From contig PEAB01000007.1 of assembly GCA_002753395.1 (NCBI GenBank), positions 1-49,034 of the forward strand: DNA of 49,034 nt, in the 5' to 3' direction. This DNA comes from Nitrospirae bacterium MYbinv3. GTDB lineage: Bacteria > Nitrospirota > Thermodesulfovibrionia > Thermodesulfovibrionales > Magnetobacteriaceae. The translations under genes and the position numbers were made by a program. This document shows positions 1 to 8,107 of this stretch, piece by piece (positions within the stretch are counted from its first letter, which is position 1; every line of letters starts with the position of its first letter). The notes beneath the pieces are model-generated. The model was not told where the DNA came from. It did no database searches and was given only the letters and a program-made list of their open reading frames with translations.

Positions 1-25
1 TTAAGCAATATTTCAGATTAGACAT
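1..25 (-). CDS. 5' end of an unidentified gene running off the window
   Basis: On the minus strand an ATG at 25-23 opens a frame of eight codons (MSNLKYCL) that continues past the window edge. A good ribosome binding site, AAGGAG, lies at 35-40, nine bases upstream of the ATG. This is the only reason for the call. It would be divergent from the ABC transporter pair at 336. Too little is visible to name a product. Confidence 0.35.
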
Positions 26-172
26 GACTTTTTACTCCTTTATACCGCTGACTGTATTCTATGAATAGGCAAATGCGTAATCCTTATGAACTCTCTATTT
101 TCATTTTGCAAGAGGCTCTATACATTAATCTAAACATATGTGCATATGCATTTACTGTGAATGGGGGATGAT

Positions 173-297
173 GGTGCATAAGAAAAACATGAGGAGTTTG
201 TATGTTTACGGGGCAAGGGAACTGGTCCCCTTGTGGGAGGCTCTATGGAGGGGGTTGTGAGTCCCTGCGGCTGAGGCAAAGCCCTCCATTTTTTTCC
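173..297 (+). repeat. Dispersed GC-rich palindromic repeat, copy A
   Basis: Occupies most of the gene-free stretch 26-335. It begins with GGTGCATAAGAAAAACA (173-189), shared exactly with the copy at 24813. It then has a GGGCAAGGGAAC/GTCCCCTTG dyad and ends in a GGAGGG...CCCTCC hairpin followed by a T run at 289-296. The same architecture recurs at 5471, 14141, 24813, 27690, 29912, 33616 and 38493. The T-rich end points toward the ABC transporter start. It could act as a terminator for rightward transcription, but its copy number suggests a mobile or REP-like palindrome. Confidence 0.7.
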
Positions 298-324
298 TCT
301 TTTCTTTTATTACATACAATCGCA

Positions 325-330
325 TATAAT
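325..330 (+). promoter_or_regulatory. Possible -10 box immediately before the ABC transporter start
   Basis: A perfect TATAAT ends only five bases before the ATG at 336, and no Shine-Dalgarno sequence precedes that ATG. If it is used, the transcript would start at or next to the ATG and be leaderless. No convincing -35 box is visible, so AT-rich chance similarity is the alternative. Confidence 0.35.
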
Positions 331-335
331 TAATT

Positions 336-1019
336 ATGGGTAATCATGTACTTGGCCAGCTCAAAGATGTCTACAAGACCTACAGGGTAGGCGACATAAC
401 CGTTGAGGCACTGCGCGGGGTCTCCATGACGGTCAAGAGGGGTGATTTCTTTGCCATAATGGGTGTGTCAGGGTCGGGCAAGACTACGCTCTTAAACATC
501 CTTGGCTGTTTGGACGTCCCAACCACGGGAAGTTTTGTAATAAACGGAAGCGATGTCATGCAGATGGATGATGACACGCTCTCCTCCATAAGAAACGAGC
601 TGATCGGGTTTGTGTTTCAGAACTTCTATCTGCTTCATTATGCCACGGTATTAGAAAACGTCCTACTGCCAACGTTGTACAAGGAAAGACGAACAAAGGG
701 CAATACCCAAAGGGCTATAGAGGTGCTCAAGCTAGTGGGTCTTCAAGATAGGGCTGATTTCAGACCAAAACAACTTTCAGGCGGACAGCAGCAACGAGTG
801 GCAATAGCCAGGGCGCTCATCAACTCCCCTGAGATGCTTATATGCGACGAACCCACAGGCCAGTTAGACAGCGCAACGGCCAGGGAGATAATGGCCATCA
901 TCAAGACCCTCCACTCCTCCGGTAAGACCATAATCCTCGTTACCCACGATAAGGACATCGCCGCCTATGCCGACAAGGTGTTGACTATCAAAGATGGACG
1001 CCTAGTAGAGGACACATGA
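336..1019 (+). CDS. ABC transporter ATP-binding protein, MacB/LolD type
   Basis: A 227-residue ABC ATPase that would power the permease encoded next. Walker A GVSGSGKT is at 43-50, the Q-loop glutamine at Q95 (GFVFQ), the signature LSGGQ at 147-151, Walker B ending in D171-E172 (ICDEPTG) and the switch histidine at H204 (VTHD). The GFVFQ and DEPTGxLD wording is typical of the MacB/LolD/FtsE branch, which works on lipoproteins, macrolides or peptides without a classic transport channel. Its stop overlaps the permease start by four bases (ATGA), so the two are translationally coupled. No membrane-fusion protein is adjacent within the window. The substrate cannot be told from sequence. Confidence 0.93.
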   Translation: MGNHVLGQLKDVYKTYRVGDITVEALRGVSMTVKRGDFFAIMGVSGSGKTTLLNILGCLDVPTTGSFVINGSDVMQMDDDTLSSIRNELIGFVFQNFYLLHYATVLENVLLPTLYKERRTKGNTQRAIEVLKLVGLQDRADFRPKQLSGGQQQRVAIARALINSPEMLICDEPTGQLDSATAREIMAIIKTLHSSGKTIILVTHDKDIAAYADKVLTIKDGRLVEDT

Positions 1020-2242
1020 CAGCACAGGACGTTGGACGCTTTGCAGGCATCGCCCTTGATTCGTTTCAGGCGGTTAAGGCATTTAAGTTGCGAGCGTTTT
1101 TCTGTATCCTGAGTGTGTCCTTGGGCATAGGGGCCATAACTATAATTGTGGCCTCAGTGGAGGGCGCCTACAAAAAGGCCTACGACATCATAGAGATATT
1201 TGGCCCAGACTCACTACTTATCCTGGGCGGGGGTACTGAGGTAAGGGCGGTTGCAGCACGACAGAAAACACTGACCCTTGAAGAGACCAAAACAATAAAG
1301 AGCAGCTTTCCCTCGGCCTACTTTGTCACCCCTATGGCCACCAGAGGTGGTGTGAATGTCTCCTTCAGGGAGCGCAAGCACCAGACCCTCATAGTCGGTT
1401 CAACAGCCGACTACGCAACAAGCTGGTCGTGGGCTGTTGCCGAGGGTATCGATCTCTCAAACGATGATATTACAGGCCGTCGCAACGTCTGTCTATTAGG
1501 TCAGTACGTAGCCAATGAGCTGTTTGGCCAGGAAGGTCCAGTTGGGAAGACCATCCTGGTTGACAGACTGCTATGCAGCGTGATAGGGGTACTGTCCAAT
1601 AGAACAGCCTCACAGATGGGGCACAACATAAACGACAGGATAATCATGCCTATCACTACGGTGATGAGGAAGCTGCAAAACGAGTCCAAGTACATCTCTG
1701 CCTTTAAGATCAGGTTCAGGGATACTAGTCATATGAAATCCTGGGTAGAGCAGTTGCGTCAGTTTCTAAGGCAAAGCCACAGGCTAAAGTTCGACCAGAG
1801 CGACGACTTCACCATCGTTAGTCCCGATGAGATAATACGTTTTCTTGTGGCCCTCACGGGTTCTCTTGTGGTGTTTTTGGGGGTTACGGGGATAGTCTCA
1901 TTAGTTGTATCTGGATTTGTGCTGGCCAATCTGTTTAATCTCTCCGTTAAGGAGAGGACGAGTGAGATCGGTATCAGGAGGGCGTTAGGGGCCAGGAAGA
2001 ATGACATATTTTACCAGTTTATACTTGAGTCAATCACACTTACTACAGCAGGGGGGCTGATAGGTTATGCATTGGGGCTTGCATCATCGAGGTTAATAGT
2101 GATGGTAGCAGAGTTCCCCATCTACTTTTCGTGGAAGGCCTTTGTCATAGGGTTTGGGTTGTCAATAATCGTCGGCATTGTGTTTGCGATAGCGCCAGCA
2201 CGTTCAGCCGCAGCGCTAAACCCTATCGAGGCTATCAGATGA
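1016..2242 (+). CDS. MacB/FtsX-type ABC transporter permease
   Basis: A 408-residue inner-membrane partner of the ATPase just upstream. One hydrophobic segment lies near residues 25-45, then a long extracytoplasmic region of the MacB_PCD type, then three membrane segments in the last third (about 270-300, 335-355 and 375-400). The segment ERTSEIGIRRALGARK and the C-terminal NPIEAIR are typical of FtsX-domain permeases. The length fits the family. The 3' end overlaps the convergent acetyltransferase gene by eight bases. With the ATPase it should form a MacB-like exporter or lipoprotein-handling complex. Confidence 0.92.
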   Translation: MTAQDVGRFAGIALDSFQAVKAFKLRAFFCILSVSLGIGAITIIVASVEGAYKKAYDIIEIFGPDSLLILGGGTEVRAVAARQKTLTLEETKTIKSSFPSAYFVTPMATRGGVNVSFRERKHQTLIVGSTADYATSWSWAVAEGIDLSNDDITGRRNVCLLGQYVANELFGQEGPVGKTILVDRLLCSVIGVLSNRTASQMGHNINDRIIMPITTVMRKLQNESKYISAFKIRFRDTSHMKSWVEQLRQFLRQSHRLKFDQSDDFTIVSPDEIIRFLVALTGSLVVFLGVTGIVSLVVSGFVLANLFNLSVKERTSEIGIRRALGARKNDIFYQFILESITLTTAGGLIGYALGLASSRLIVMVAEFPIYFSWKAFVIGFGLSIIVGIVFAIAPARSAAALNPIEAIR

Positions 2243-2708
2243 GGCAGCTTATACCCTGCAGGTTAATGATAACGGCCTGTTCGTCGCAGGATGGGAATTT
2301 AGGGCAGTTTATACAGTCACTCCAGGTCTTGTGTGGCAGATCGGATTTATCAATCTTTTCAAAACCGCACTTTATAAAGAAATCTGGTACGTAGGTCAGG
2401 GCAAACACCCTGTTCACTCCCAAAGCTGAGGACTCTTCCAGACAGTGTCTTACTAGCTGACCGCCGATGCCTCTTCGCTGATTGGAAGGAAGTACGGCCA
2501 GCGACTTTACCTCCGCCAGGTTCTCCCAGAGGATATGAAGGGCGCAGACTCCTACAATAAGGTCGTCCTCATAGCAGACAAAATACTCGCGTATGTTTCC
2601 GTAGATAGCGTTTAACGACCTTGGAAGCATCAACTGTAGGGATGCAAAATCGTTAATGAGCTTGTGTGCTGCCGGGGCATCAGCTACAATGGCTTTTCTG
2701 ATCTTCAA
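2235..2708 (-). CDS. GNAT N-acetyltransferase, short ArgA-like N-acetylglutamate synthase family
   Basis: A 157-residue GNAT protein. The acetyl-CoA loop is QRRGIG at 77-82. The flanking wording LMLPRS (26-31), AEVKSLAVLP (65-74), FALTYVPDFF (102-111) and the tail DCINCPKFPSCDE (131-143, C132/C135/C141) are hallmarks of the single-domain ArgA-like acetyltransferases thought to acetylate glutamate for arginine synthesis. The start is TTG at 2708, and it overlaps the end of the oxidoreductase gamma gene by 29 bases, so it belongs to that operon. Pairing with 2-oxoacid oxidoreductase genes suggests co-transcription rather than shared chemistry. The acetylation substrate is inferred from family only. 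Confidence 0.82.
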   Translation of the reverse strand: MKIRKAIVADAPAAHKLINDFASLQLMLPRSLNAIYGNIREYFVCYEDDLIVGVCALHILWENLAEVKSLAVLPSNQRRGIGGQLVRHCLEESSALGVNRVFALTYVPDFFIKCGFEKIDKSDLPHKTWSDCINCPKFPSCDEQAVIINLQGISCLI

Positions 2709-3234
2709 CTATCTTAAAACCTTTTAGCAGCGCCTGTTTATTTATGTCAATGGTTTGCTTCATGCTTTTGGGCTGGTTATCTTCAAGGGCAGTAAAGAGT
2801 ACGTCCTGAGCAAATAGACCTGTTATGCCAGAGACGGCGCCAAGCATGACCATATTTGCCACCCTTGTGTTTCCAAGCTCTGATGCCGCATAGTTGGCCT
2901 CAATCCCCTTCTTTTCAAAGTCTATACCGTTTTCTATGGTTATCAATGAGGAGTCATAAAAGAGAATCCCGTCTTTTTGCAGCCGTGGCGTGAACTTTCG
3001 TGACGAGGCCTCAGTAAAGACTATAAGCAAGTCTATCCACGTAGTAACCGGCGGCCCTATGGCCTCCTCCGATATAACGACGGTGCAATTGGCTGTACCG
3101 CATCTCATCTCTGCCCCATAGGATGGATACCAGGTAACCTCTTTACCTTCTATCATGGCAGCGTAGGCAATGATCTTACCCATAAACAGGATACCCTGCC
3201 CGCCGCTGCCACCTATAACAATTTTCTTTTCCAC
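2680..3234 (-). CDS. 2-oxoacid:ferredoxin oxidoreductase, gamma subunit
   Basis: A 184-residue protein of the POR/KOR gamma family, which donates part of the interface of CoA-dependent 2-oxoacid:ferredoxin oxidoreductases. It opens with the GGSGGQGILFMGK motif near residues 8-20 and has YPSYGAEMRCGTANC around 37-51, both diagnostic. The start is GTG at 3234, three bases after the beta-subunit stop, so the two are one transcription unit. The closest wording is to 2-oxoglutarate or branched-chain enzymes, but substrate cannot be fixed without the alpha subunit, which is not in this window. Confidence 0.88.
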   Translation of the reverse strand: MEKKIVIGGSGGQGILFMGKIIAYAAMIEGKEVTWYPSYGAEMRCGTANCTVVISEEAIGPPVTTWIDLLIVFTEASSRKFTPRLQKDGILFYDSSLITIENGIDFEKKGIEANYAASELGNTRVANMVMLGAVSGITGLFAQDVLFTALEDNQPKSMKQTIDINKQALLKGFKIVEDQKSHCS

Positions 3235-3237
3235 TGC

Positions 3238-3987
3238 TTACAGTCCTGTGCAATCTTTAAACGTTGAGTTCCTATATACCTTTAGCATATCTGTGCTTAT
3301 CCAGTTCAGAGACTCAGCAGGGGACATGTGCCAATCAGTGGGGCATGATGAGAGTATCTCCAAAAAGCTGAAGCCAAGGCCGTTGAGTTGATTTTCAAAT
3401 GTCCGTTTAACGAGTGTTTTAGTCTTTAATACGTTCTTAACATTATCAAGCGAGGTGCGGGCGACAAATGCCGAGCCGTCAATTGTTGCTATCAATTCGG
3501 AGACCTTAAGAGGATAGCCCTCTGAGGCAATGGATTTCCCATGTGGACAGGTTGTTGTCCGCTGGTTTAGAAGGGTTGTAGGGGCCATCTGTCCACCTGT
3601 CATACCGTAAGTGGCGTTGTTTATAAAAAATATGGTCAGATTTTCGCCTCTGTTGGCGGCGTGTATGATCTCGGCCATCCCTATGGCTGCCAGGTCACCG
3701 TCACCCTGATAGGAAAACACAATCGTTTCAGGGTTGACCCTCTTTAGCGCTGTGGCCACTGCTGGGGGTCTGCCGTGGGCACACTCGATCATGTCGAAGT
3801 TAAAATAATCGTAAGCAAAGACGGCACAACCAACAGGGGCTATGCCTATCACTCTCTCCCGGATTTTGAGCTCGTCTATGGTCTCAGCTATCATACGGTG
3901 TACGAGGCTGTGGCCACAACCAGGACAATACCTGAAAGGAACGTTCTTTAAACTCTCTGGCCTCTTAAAAACATTTATCATCTTCAC
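3238..3987 (-). CDS. 2-oxoacid:ferredoxin oxidoreductase, beta subunit (thiamine pyrophosphate binding)
   Basis: A 249-residue catalytic beta subunit. It has YCPGCGH (20-26), ECAHGRPPAVATA (68-80) and the thiamine diphosphate/Mg motif GDGD (95-98) followed by NN (123-124). The late motif LSSCPTDWHMSP is typical of KorB/VorA-like enzymes. A GTG at 3987 sits 5-6 bases after GAGG; an ATG two codons in (3981) is an alternative start. An extended -10 promoter lies directly upstream (4030-4038), so it appears to be the first gene of its operon. The alpha subunit normally found in front is absent, replaced by a palindromic element and an Rpn gene. Confidence 0.9.
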   Translation of the reverse strand: MKMINVFKRPESLKNVPFRYCPGCGHSLVHRMIAETIDELKIRERVIGIAPVGCAVFAYDYFNFDMIECAHGRPPAVATALKRVNPETIVFSYQGDGDLAAIGMAEIIHAANRGENLTIFFINNATYGMTGGQMAPTTLLNQRTTTCPHGKSIASEGYPLKVSELIATIDGSAFVARTSLDNVKNVLKTKTLVKRTFENQLNGLGFSFLEILSSCPTDWHMSPAESLNWISTDMLKVYRNSTFKDCTGL

Positions 3988-4029
3988 TTAACCTCACGGC
4001 ATTAACTATCTGCATAACATCCATAGTGT

Positions 4030-4038
4030 ATTATAGCA
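4030..4038 (-). promoter_or_regulatory. Extended -10 promoter for the oxidoreductase/acetyltransferase operon
   Basis: On the minus strand the sequence TGCTATAAT matches an extended -10 box perfectly. It lies about 40 bases upstream of the beta-subunit start. No good -35 hexamer is seen at the right distance, which extended -10 promoters tolerate. The same nonamer occurs in front of the pilY1 gene at 22095-22103. Confidence 0.5.
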
Positions 4039-4076
4039 TATCTCATGAAATTCAGACTTAGGCATCGAACGGGGTA

Positions 4077-4378
4077 CAGGGCAATCGCATTTAAAAACTT
4101 GACGCATTGTTCGTTGACCTTAGGGATTGTCCGAACAAGGATTAAACGGATGGAAGGATTTGCAGGATATATATTCATAGCCTTGATACATTTTGGTAGT
4201 CCTGCACAAGTAGTGGTAACATAAAGCTTAACACCCTCCCCTAACCCCTCCCATCATGTGAGGGGAATTAAATATCATATCACTACCTGCATTTTATTCG
4301 TTTTGTTACCTAAATCCTGTCAATCCCTTAATCCGTTAAATCATGGTTCCGACAGTTTTTTCAAATGCGATTGCCCTG
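4077..4378. mobile_element. MITE-like nested palindromic element, about 300 bp
   Basis: The ends are near-perfect inverted repeats: CAGGGCAATCGCATTT at 4077-4092 and its complement at 4363-4378, extending inward as A-rich/T-rich tracts. A second inverted pair of about 40 bases lies inside (around 4126-4168 and 4316-4357), with TTAAACGGAT-like wording. The centre holds a short CCTCCC-rich palindrome. CGGGGTA occurs just outside the left end (4070-4076) and again shortly after the right end (4382-4388), which could be a target duplication. No open frame inside. It fills the gap between the oxidoreductase operon and the Rpn gene. Confidence 0.6.
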
Positions 4379-4427
4379 GTTCGGGGTAAAGACACTCAAA
4401 ATCTAATGAGGTATGGTAAAATAAAGT

Positions 4428-5381
4428 ATGCAGTTTGTAGACGTCAGAAACGACGTAGCGTTTAAGAAGATATTTGGCAGCGAGGGCAAGAAGGAGATAC
4501 TGATCTCTTTCCTGAATGCGGTGTTAGACCTCAGCGGGGATAGGGAGATTGGAGATCTAACGATATTGAACCCGTACCAGGCGCCAAAGATAGCCGTTTT
4601 GAAGGAGACTGTCTTAGATATCAGGGCGGTAGATAAAAGAAACGTGACTTTTATAGTTGAGATACAGGTTCAAAAGAAAAAGGGATTTGAAAAGCGTGTA
4701 TTGTACTATACGAGCAAGGCATACGTTGGCCAGTTAGATAAGGGCGGGGACTATCCCAAGTTAAACCAGGTGATATTTATTGGGATAGTGGACTTTAACA
4801 TATTTGAGGGTAGTGGGTATATTACAAGGCATCTGATATTAAACAAAGATACGTTTAAGCAGGAGCTTACAGACTTTGAGTTTAATTTCATAGAGCTGCC
4901 CAAGTTTCAAAAAGCTGAGGACGAGCTGGAGAGTGTAGTGGACAAATGGATACATTTTATAAAGAATGCAGATTCACTAAAGATGATCCCAAAGTGTGCG
5001 GACTTTGTGGAGATAAGAGAGGCCTATGACATAGCCAACAAGGGAACGTGGAGTGCAGATGAATATGATATATACGACTATTGGTCGATAAGGCTACAGG
5101 ATGAGCGTGGTGCCATAGAGTATGCGGTTGAACAGGCGGTTGAACGAGCAGTTGAACGTACAAGGGAACAGTCATTGCTAGAAGGAGAACGTAAAGGGCT
5201 TATAGAGGGGGAGCGTAAGGGGTTGATAAAAGGCATAGAAGTGATACTTGAGATCAAATATGGAGATGAGGGGACTGCACTTATGGACAATATCAGCAAT
5301 ATCGAAAGTATAGAAAGATTAGAGGAACTTAAGGATTTGCTTAAAAAGACAGTCTCAATAGAAAAGTTGAGGGGATTCTGA
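4428..5381 (+). CDS. Rpn-family recombination-promoting nuclease / PD-(D/E)XK putative transposase
   Basis: A 317-residue member of the PDDEXK_2 family. The N-terminus VRNDVAFKKIFG (6-17) is the family signature. The nuclease core is visible as D64 in VLDIRA and E78-I-Q80 in VEIQVQ, the D...ExQ form of the PD-(D/E)XK site. A charged, low-complexity C-terminal stretch from about residue 225 repeats AVEQAVERAVER and EGERKGLIEGERKGLI, probably a coiled coil. Relatives promote recA-independent recombination and often occur in many copies per genome beside palindromic repeats, as here (4077-4378 upstream, 5471-5582 downstream). No clear Shine-Dalgarno sequence precedes the ATG. Confidence 0.88.
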   Translation: MQFVDVRNDVAFKKIFGSEGKKEILISFLNAVLDLSGDREIGDLTILNPYQAPKIAVLKETVLDIRAVDKRNVTFIVEIQVQKKKGFEKRVLYYTSKAYVGQLDKGGDYPKLNQVIFIGIVDFNIFEGSGYITRHLILNKDTFKQELTDFEFNFIELPKFQKAEDELESVVDKWIHFIKNADSLKMIPKCADFVEIREAYDIANKGTWSADEYDIYDYWSIRLQDERGAIEYAVEQAVERAVERTREQSLLEGERKGLIEGERKGLIKGIEVILEIKYGDEGTALMDNISNIESIERLEELKDLLKKTVSIEKLRGF

Positions 5382-5470
5382 CTTTTCCAAATAGTGCAGT
5401 TCAAACAAAGATTACACATAAGCATGAAGTATATGCTAATAGGTAACATCTTAAGCAACCACGTTTGACA

Positions 5471-5582
5471 TTTACGGGTGTCAAGGGGGCAGCGACCCAT
5501 GGCTCGATGGGGGACGAGTTCCCTAATGGGTGGGTATAGGGAGGGGGTTGCAAACCCCTGCGGCAGAGGCAAAGCCCTCCAT
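5471..5582 (+). repeat. Dispersed GC-rich palindromic repeat, copy B
   Basis: Lies between the convergent Rpn gene and pilX. It starts TTTACGGGTGTCAAGGGGGC and ends with a GGAGGG...CCCTCC hairpin that closely matches copy A, including CCTGCGG and GAGGCAAAGCCCTCC. The pilX stop codon begins 18 bases beyond its end. Nothing else is recognisable in 5382-5600. Confidence 0.7.
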
Positions 5583-5600
5583 ATTTATTTTACATCTATT

Positions 5601-6254
5601 TTACAGGGGACTGATTCTATACCAGAAGGTTATTAGGGAGCGTTCGGCTGGGTTGTTTTTCTTCTCGGAGATGATTTCAACTGCGTAGTATGCTGAGACA
5701 TATGTGCCTGTGTTTAGATCGTCGGTCATTCTAGTGTCAACAATCTTTGTATAAACGCGGTAATCCTTGGGATCGGCTGGGGCGCAGCCGGCGTTGACGC
5801 AAAAGTCGCTGATGATATCGGGATTAGTCTTGGCGTCGGAGGATGTCTTTTGTCCTGTACAGTTTAGCCAGTTATCCGAACCAACGGCTCCCGTGCATTT
5901 AATACCGGTTATGGGGTTATTAATCGTTGGTATACAAATGGTTGGTTTTTGAACCTTATCCAAAAGGCAGGCGGTACTCTGTACGCTGCCGTAGTCAGGG
6001 GTGTTAGCAGACTGATTCAACATATTGATAACGATGTCTGAGGCGCCTTTTCCAGCCTCAAGTGCAGAGGAGTAACGCTGGGTAATACCAGCTATGCGGC
6101 TGCCCTCAAGCGTCATAAACATTAGGGCGCCGGTTAGGGCTAAGGCAATCGTCGCAAACAACATCGTTATAACGAGTGCAAAACCCCTCTCGTTGTTCAT
6201 TTTACTTATACTTAGTCCATCTGTCTTTAGACTCATAGTCTTTAATCTTTTCAT
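5601..6254 (-). CDS. pilX: Minor pilin PilX, operon copy 1
   Basis: A 217-residue pilin-like protein. The class III-like leader ends NNERG at residues 20-24, followed by FALVITMLFATIALALTGAL, the hydrophobic N-terminal helix of PilX proteins, which often lack the canonical Glu5. Four or more cysteines in the middle may form disulfides. It is the last gene of the downstream pilus operon, 15 bases after pilW. It is paralogous to the pilX at 14457-15005, sharing the ITMLFA/LTGALMF core and the RYSS...A.G/RGA segment. PilX proteins help assemble or prime the pilus tip in the inner membrane and periplasm. Confidence 0.8.
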   Translation of the reverse strand: MKRLKTMSLKTDGLSISKMNNERGFALVITMLFATIALALTGALMFMTLEGSRIAGITQRYSSALEAGKGASDIVINMLNQSANTPDYGSVQSTACLLDKVQKPTICIPTINNPITGIKCTGAVGSDNWLNCTGQKTSSDAKTNPDIISDFCVNAGCAPADPKDYRVYTKIVDTRMTDDLNTGTYVSAYYAVEIISEKKNNPAERSLITFWYRISPL

Positions 6255-6269
6255 GGTGTCATCACACGA

Positions 6270-7664
6270 TCAAGGAAATATATTCGCAGTTTTTACGTCT
6301 AAGACCAGCAGCTTCCACCTGTAGTGTATATAGTTTGAGAGATTGTTTAAGTGATACGTCTTTACGGCCAACGTATAAGCTAAGCTATCCTCCCCTGTGA
6401 AGTTCACGTCAAACGGTACCGTAGGATCTGAAGTTCCAGGATTGGCAGGGTCGTCATAGTAGAAGTCATTGTCAAACTTTCCCTCGTGAGTCAGGGCAAA
6501 CACCTTTACTTGTTTTACTTTGCTGCGTACTAGAAGGGCTGTGCTTATGTCAGTACTTGTGCCGGTGCACCCGAGGGCGACCGTATCGCTCTTGCATTTG
6601 GAGGCGACTGTGGCCCCGCTTTCGGTTATCCATGTGTCAACTGCGCCGTTGGCGTTTGTGTCAAGCCCGATAGCAACCTGAAAATCGGCCACGCAGTCAA
6701 GTATTGGCTGCTCGTTTCTCTTGCCGTCGCTTTGGTTTATAGTGGTTCTGTACAAGGTATAGGATTTTGGGTGACACCTCGATGGAAAACTCGACACGTA
6801 TGTAGCAGCATTTGGCAGCGGGCGTTGCAAGTAGTAATCAACTCGGTTAAAAGGCATTCTCACCGTTGATGTATCCATGGAAGGTTTTGTGTATACTCCG
6901 TAGATCAGATATACGATATTGTTAATGGCCGGGTCGGGCAGCCCATTTGTGTTGGCATTATCAGGCCATGTCTGCACGGTATAGCCATATTGGCTGGAGG
7001 CGTTTTTAAAGATACTCTTTGTGTCAGAGGTAACCACGATTATCCTGTCTTTATCCGTGCAGCCTGGATCGCCGGTGAAGGTACCGGCCGCTCTTGGACA
7101 GAAATCTCTTGCAGGGTCATTCCACAGCTGGTTTTTCCATGAAGCGGAGACAGCGTCGTAGTACCTGATAGTCCATTTATATGCGGCTGTATCATTTCCT
7201 ACTAACTGCGACTTGACTGACAGGACGTCTGAGTCATCAAAGGTACTGACTGTGTCACCGGGGTTGGTATCGTTTGACAGCACTACGGCACGTGGTTCAT
7301 TGTTTGTTGCGTCGTTGAATGTGGTGGGGTCGGGTGTGTATTTTTGCGGCATGAACTGATCGTAATCGGTGTAGTTAGCGCTTCCACCGGTAACCGCCTC
7401 AGAGTAGGTGCCACCAGCTACGAGGATGGGCGCTGCGCCTGTTGGCAGACCAAAGCCGGCCATCTCAAGGTCTCTACGCACGAGCTCGATACTCAATGAC
7501 GATTCTATATTTGACTCTGCTATCTTCGTCTCCGACTTAAAGCTCTTAGACAGCGTGATAAATACAGAAAAGGTTGCCGCCATTACTATTGATAGTATAA
7601 ACAGCGTCACTATCAACTCCGCAATCGTAAGACCAGCTTCTCTGTTGCCCATGTTTTTCATCAT
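6270..7664 (-). CDS. pilW: Minor pilin PilW, operon copy 1
   Basis: A 464-residue large minor pilin. I place the start at the ATGATG at 7664, which overlaps the pilV stop as ATGA and has AAGG six to seven bases upstream; a longer frame opens at 7721 but runs deep into pilV. The leader MMKNMGNREAG is cleaved before LTIAELIVTLFIL, with the conserved Glu5. The conserved PilW block RMPFNRVDYYL, then RCHPKSYTLYR and LDCVADFQVAIGLDTNANG, lies in the C-terminal half. It shares these blocks with the PilW at 15024-16211, so the two are paralogues. The acidic DTNANGAVD loop may bind calcium. Confidence 0.85.
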   Translation of the reverse strand: MMKNMGNREAGLTIAELIVTLFILSIVMAATFSVFITLSKSFKSETKIAESNIESSLSIELVRRDLEMAGFGLPTGAAPILVAGGTYSEAVTGGSANYTDYDQFMPQKYTPDPTTFNDATNNEPRAVVLSNDTNPGDTVSTFDDSDVLSVKSQLVGNDTAAYKWTIRYYDAVSASWKNQLWNDPARDFCPRAAGTFTGDPGCTDKDRIIVVTSDTKSIFKNASSQYGYTVQTWPDNANTNGLPDPAINNIVYLIYGVYTKPSMDTSTVRMPFNRVDYYLQRPLPNAATYVSSFPSRCHPKSYTLYRTTINQSDGKRNEQPILDCVADFQVAIGLDTNANGAVDTWITESGATVASKCKSDTVALGCTGTSTDISTALLVRSKVKQVKVFALTHEGKFDNDFYYDDPANPGTSDPTVPFDVNFTGEDSLAYTLAVKTYHLNNLSNYIHYRWKLLVLDVKTANIFP

Positions 7665-8107
7665 AATGGCCTTATGTATGTCCTTGAGTGATGGGAAAAA
7701 TTCTGTCCCTGATACGACCATGTTACAGTGATATCAGCCCCTCTACTGTTACCGGCAGTTGTCCATACGTTCTTGGCAACCGTGTATTGAAAGTCCATGT
7801 TCTTATACCGCCTCGTGACGTTGTATGTGGAGCTGCCCGTCTGTACAAGTGATAGGTCTGCTGTTTTGGCCAGTCCTCTGAGCTTATCCATTTCCTCCTG
7901 TGTGACGGTGACAGCCATCTCTCTAAGGGTGTTCTTGACATTTGAACTCATTGAGTACATCATTGTCTGCAAAAGTCCCAGCGATACAGCTGTTAGGATC
8001 AACATCGACACGAGTACCTCTACCAGTGTAAAACCTTCTTGCGCTGGGTGTGTGATACACCTCTTGTCTTTATTTAATAACACATTCGCCACTGTCGTAT
8101 GCTCCAT
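7661..8107 (-). CDS. pilV: Minor pilin PilV, operon copy 1
   Basis: A 148-residue type IV minor pilin. The prepilin peptidase site is AQEG before FTLVEVLVSMLIL, with Glu5 present. The rest is a short globular domain. The gene overlaps the fimT/gspH-like gene by 38 bases and the pilW start by four. PilV proteins sit in the tip complex with PilW, PilX and PilY1. It is similar in size and layout to the PilV at 16216-16641, which has FTIVEALVSMVIL in the same place. Confidence 0.85.
   Translation of the reverse strand: MEHTTVANVLLNKDKRCITHPAQEGFTLVEVLVSMLILTAVSLGLLQTMMYSMSSNVKNTLREMAVTVTQEEMDKLRGLAKTADLSLVQTGSSTYNVTRRYKNMDFQYTVAKNVWTTAGNSRGADITVTWSYQGQNFSHHSRTYIRPL

Noticed and set aside
235-296. 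GCAAAGCC in repeat copies A and B as a possible c-di-GMP (GEMM) riboswitch
   Set aside because: Only that word matches; the remaining GEMM core (CACAGGGCAAACC, GGTAxCC helix) is absent, and both copies belong to the dispersed repeat family.
3988-4030. Short minus-strand frame before the beta subunit as a remnant of the alpha subunit
   Set aside because: The 19-codon frame (starting MDVMQIVNAVRL) shows no alpha-subunit motif and lies downstream of the promoter, so it is more likely leader sequence.
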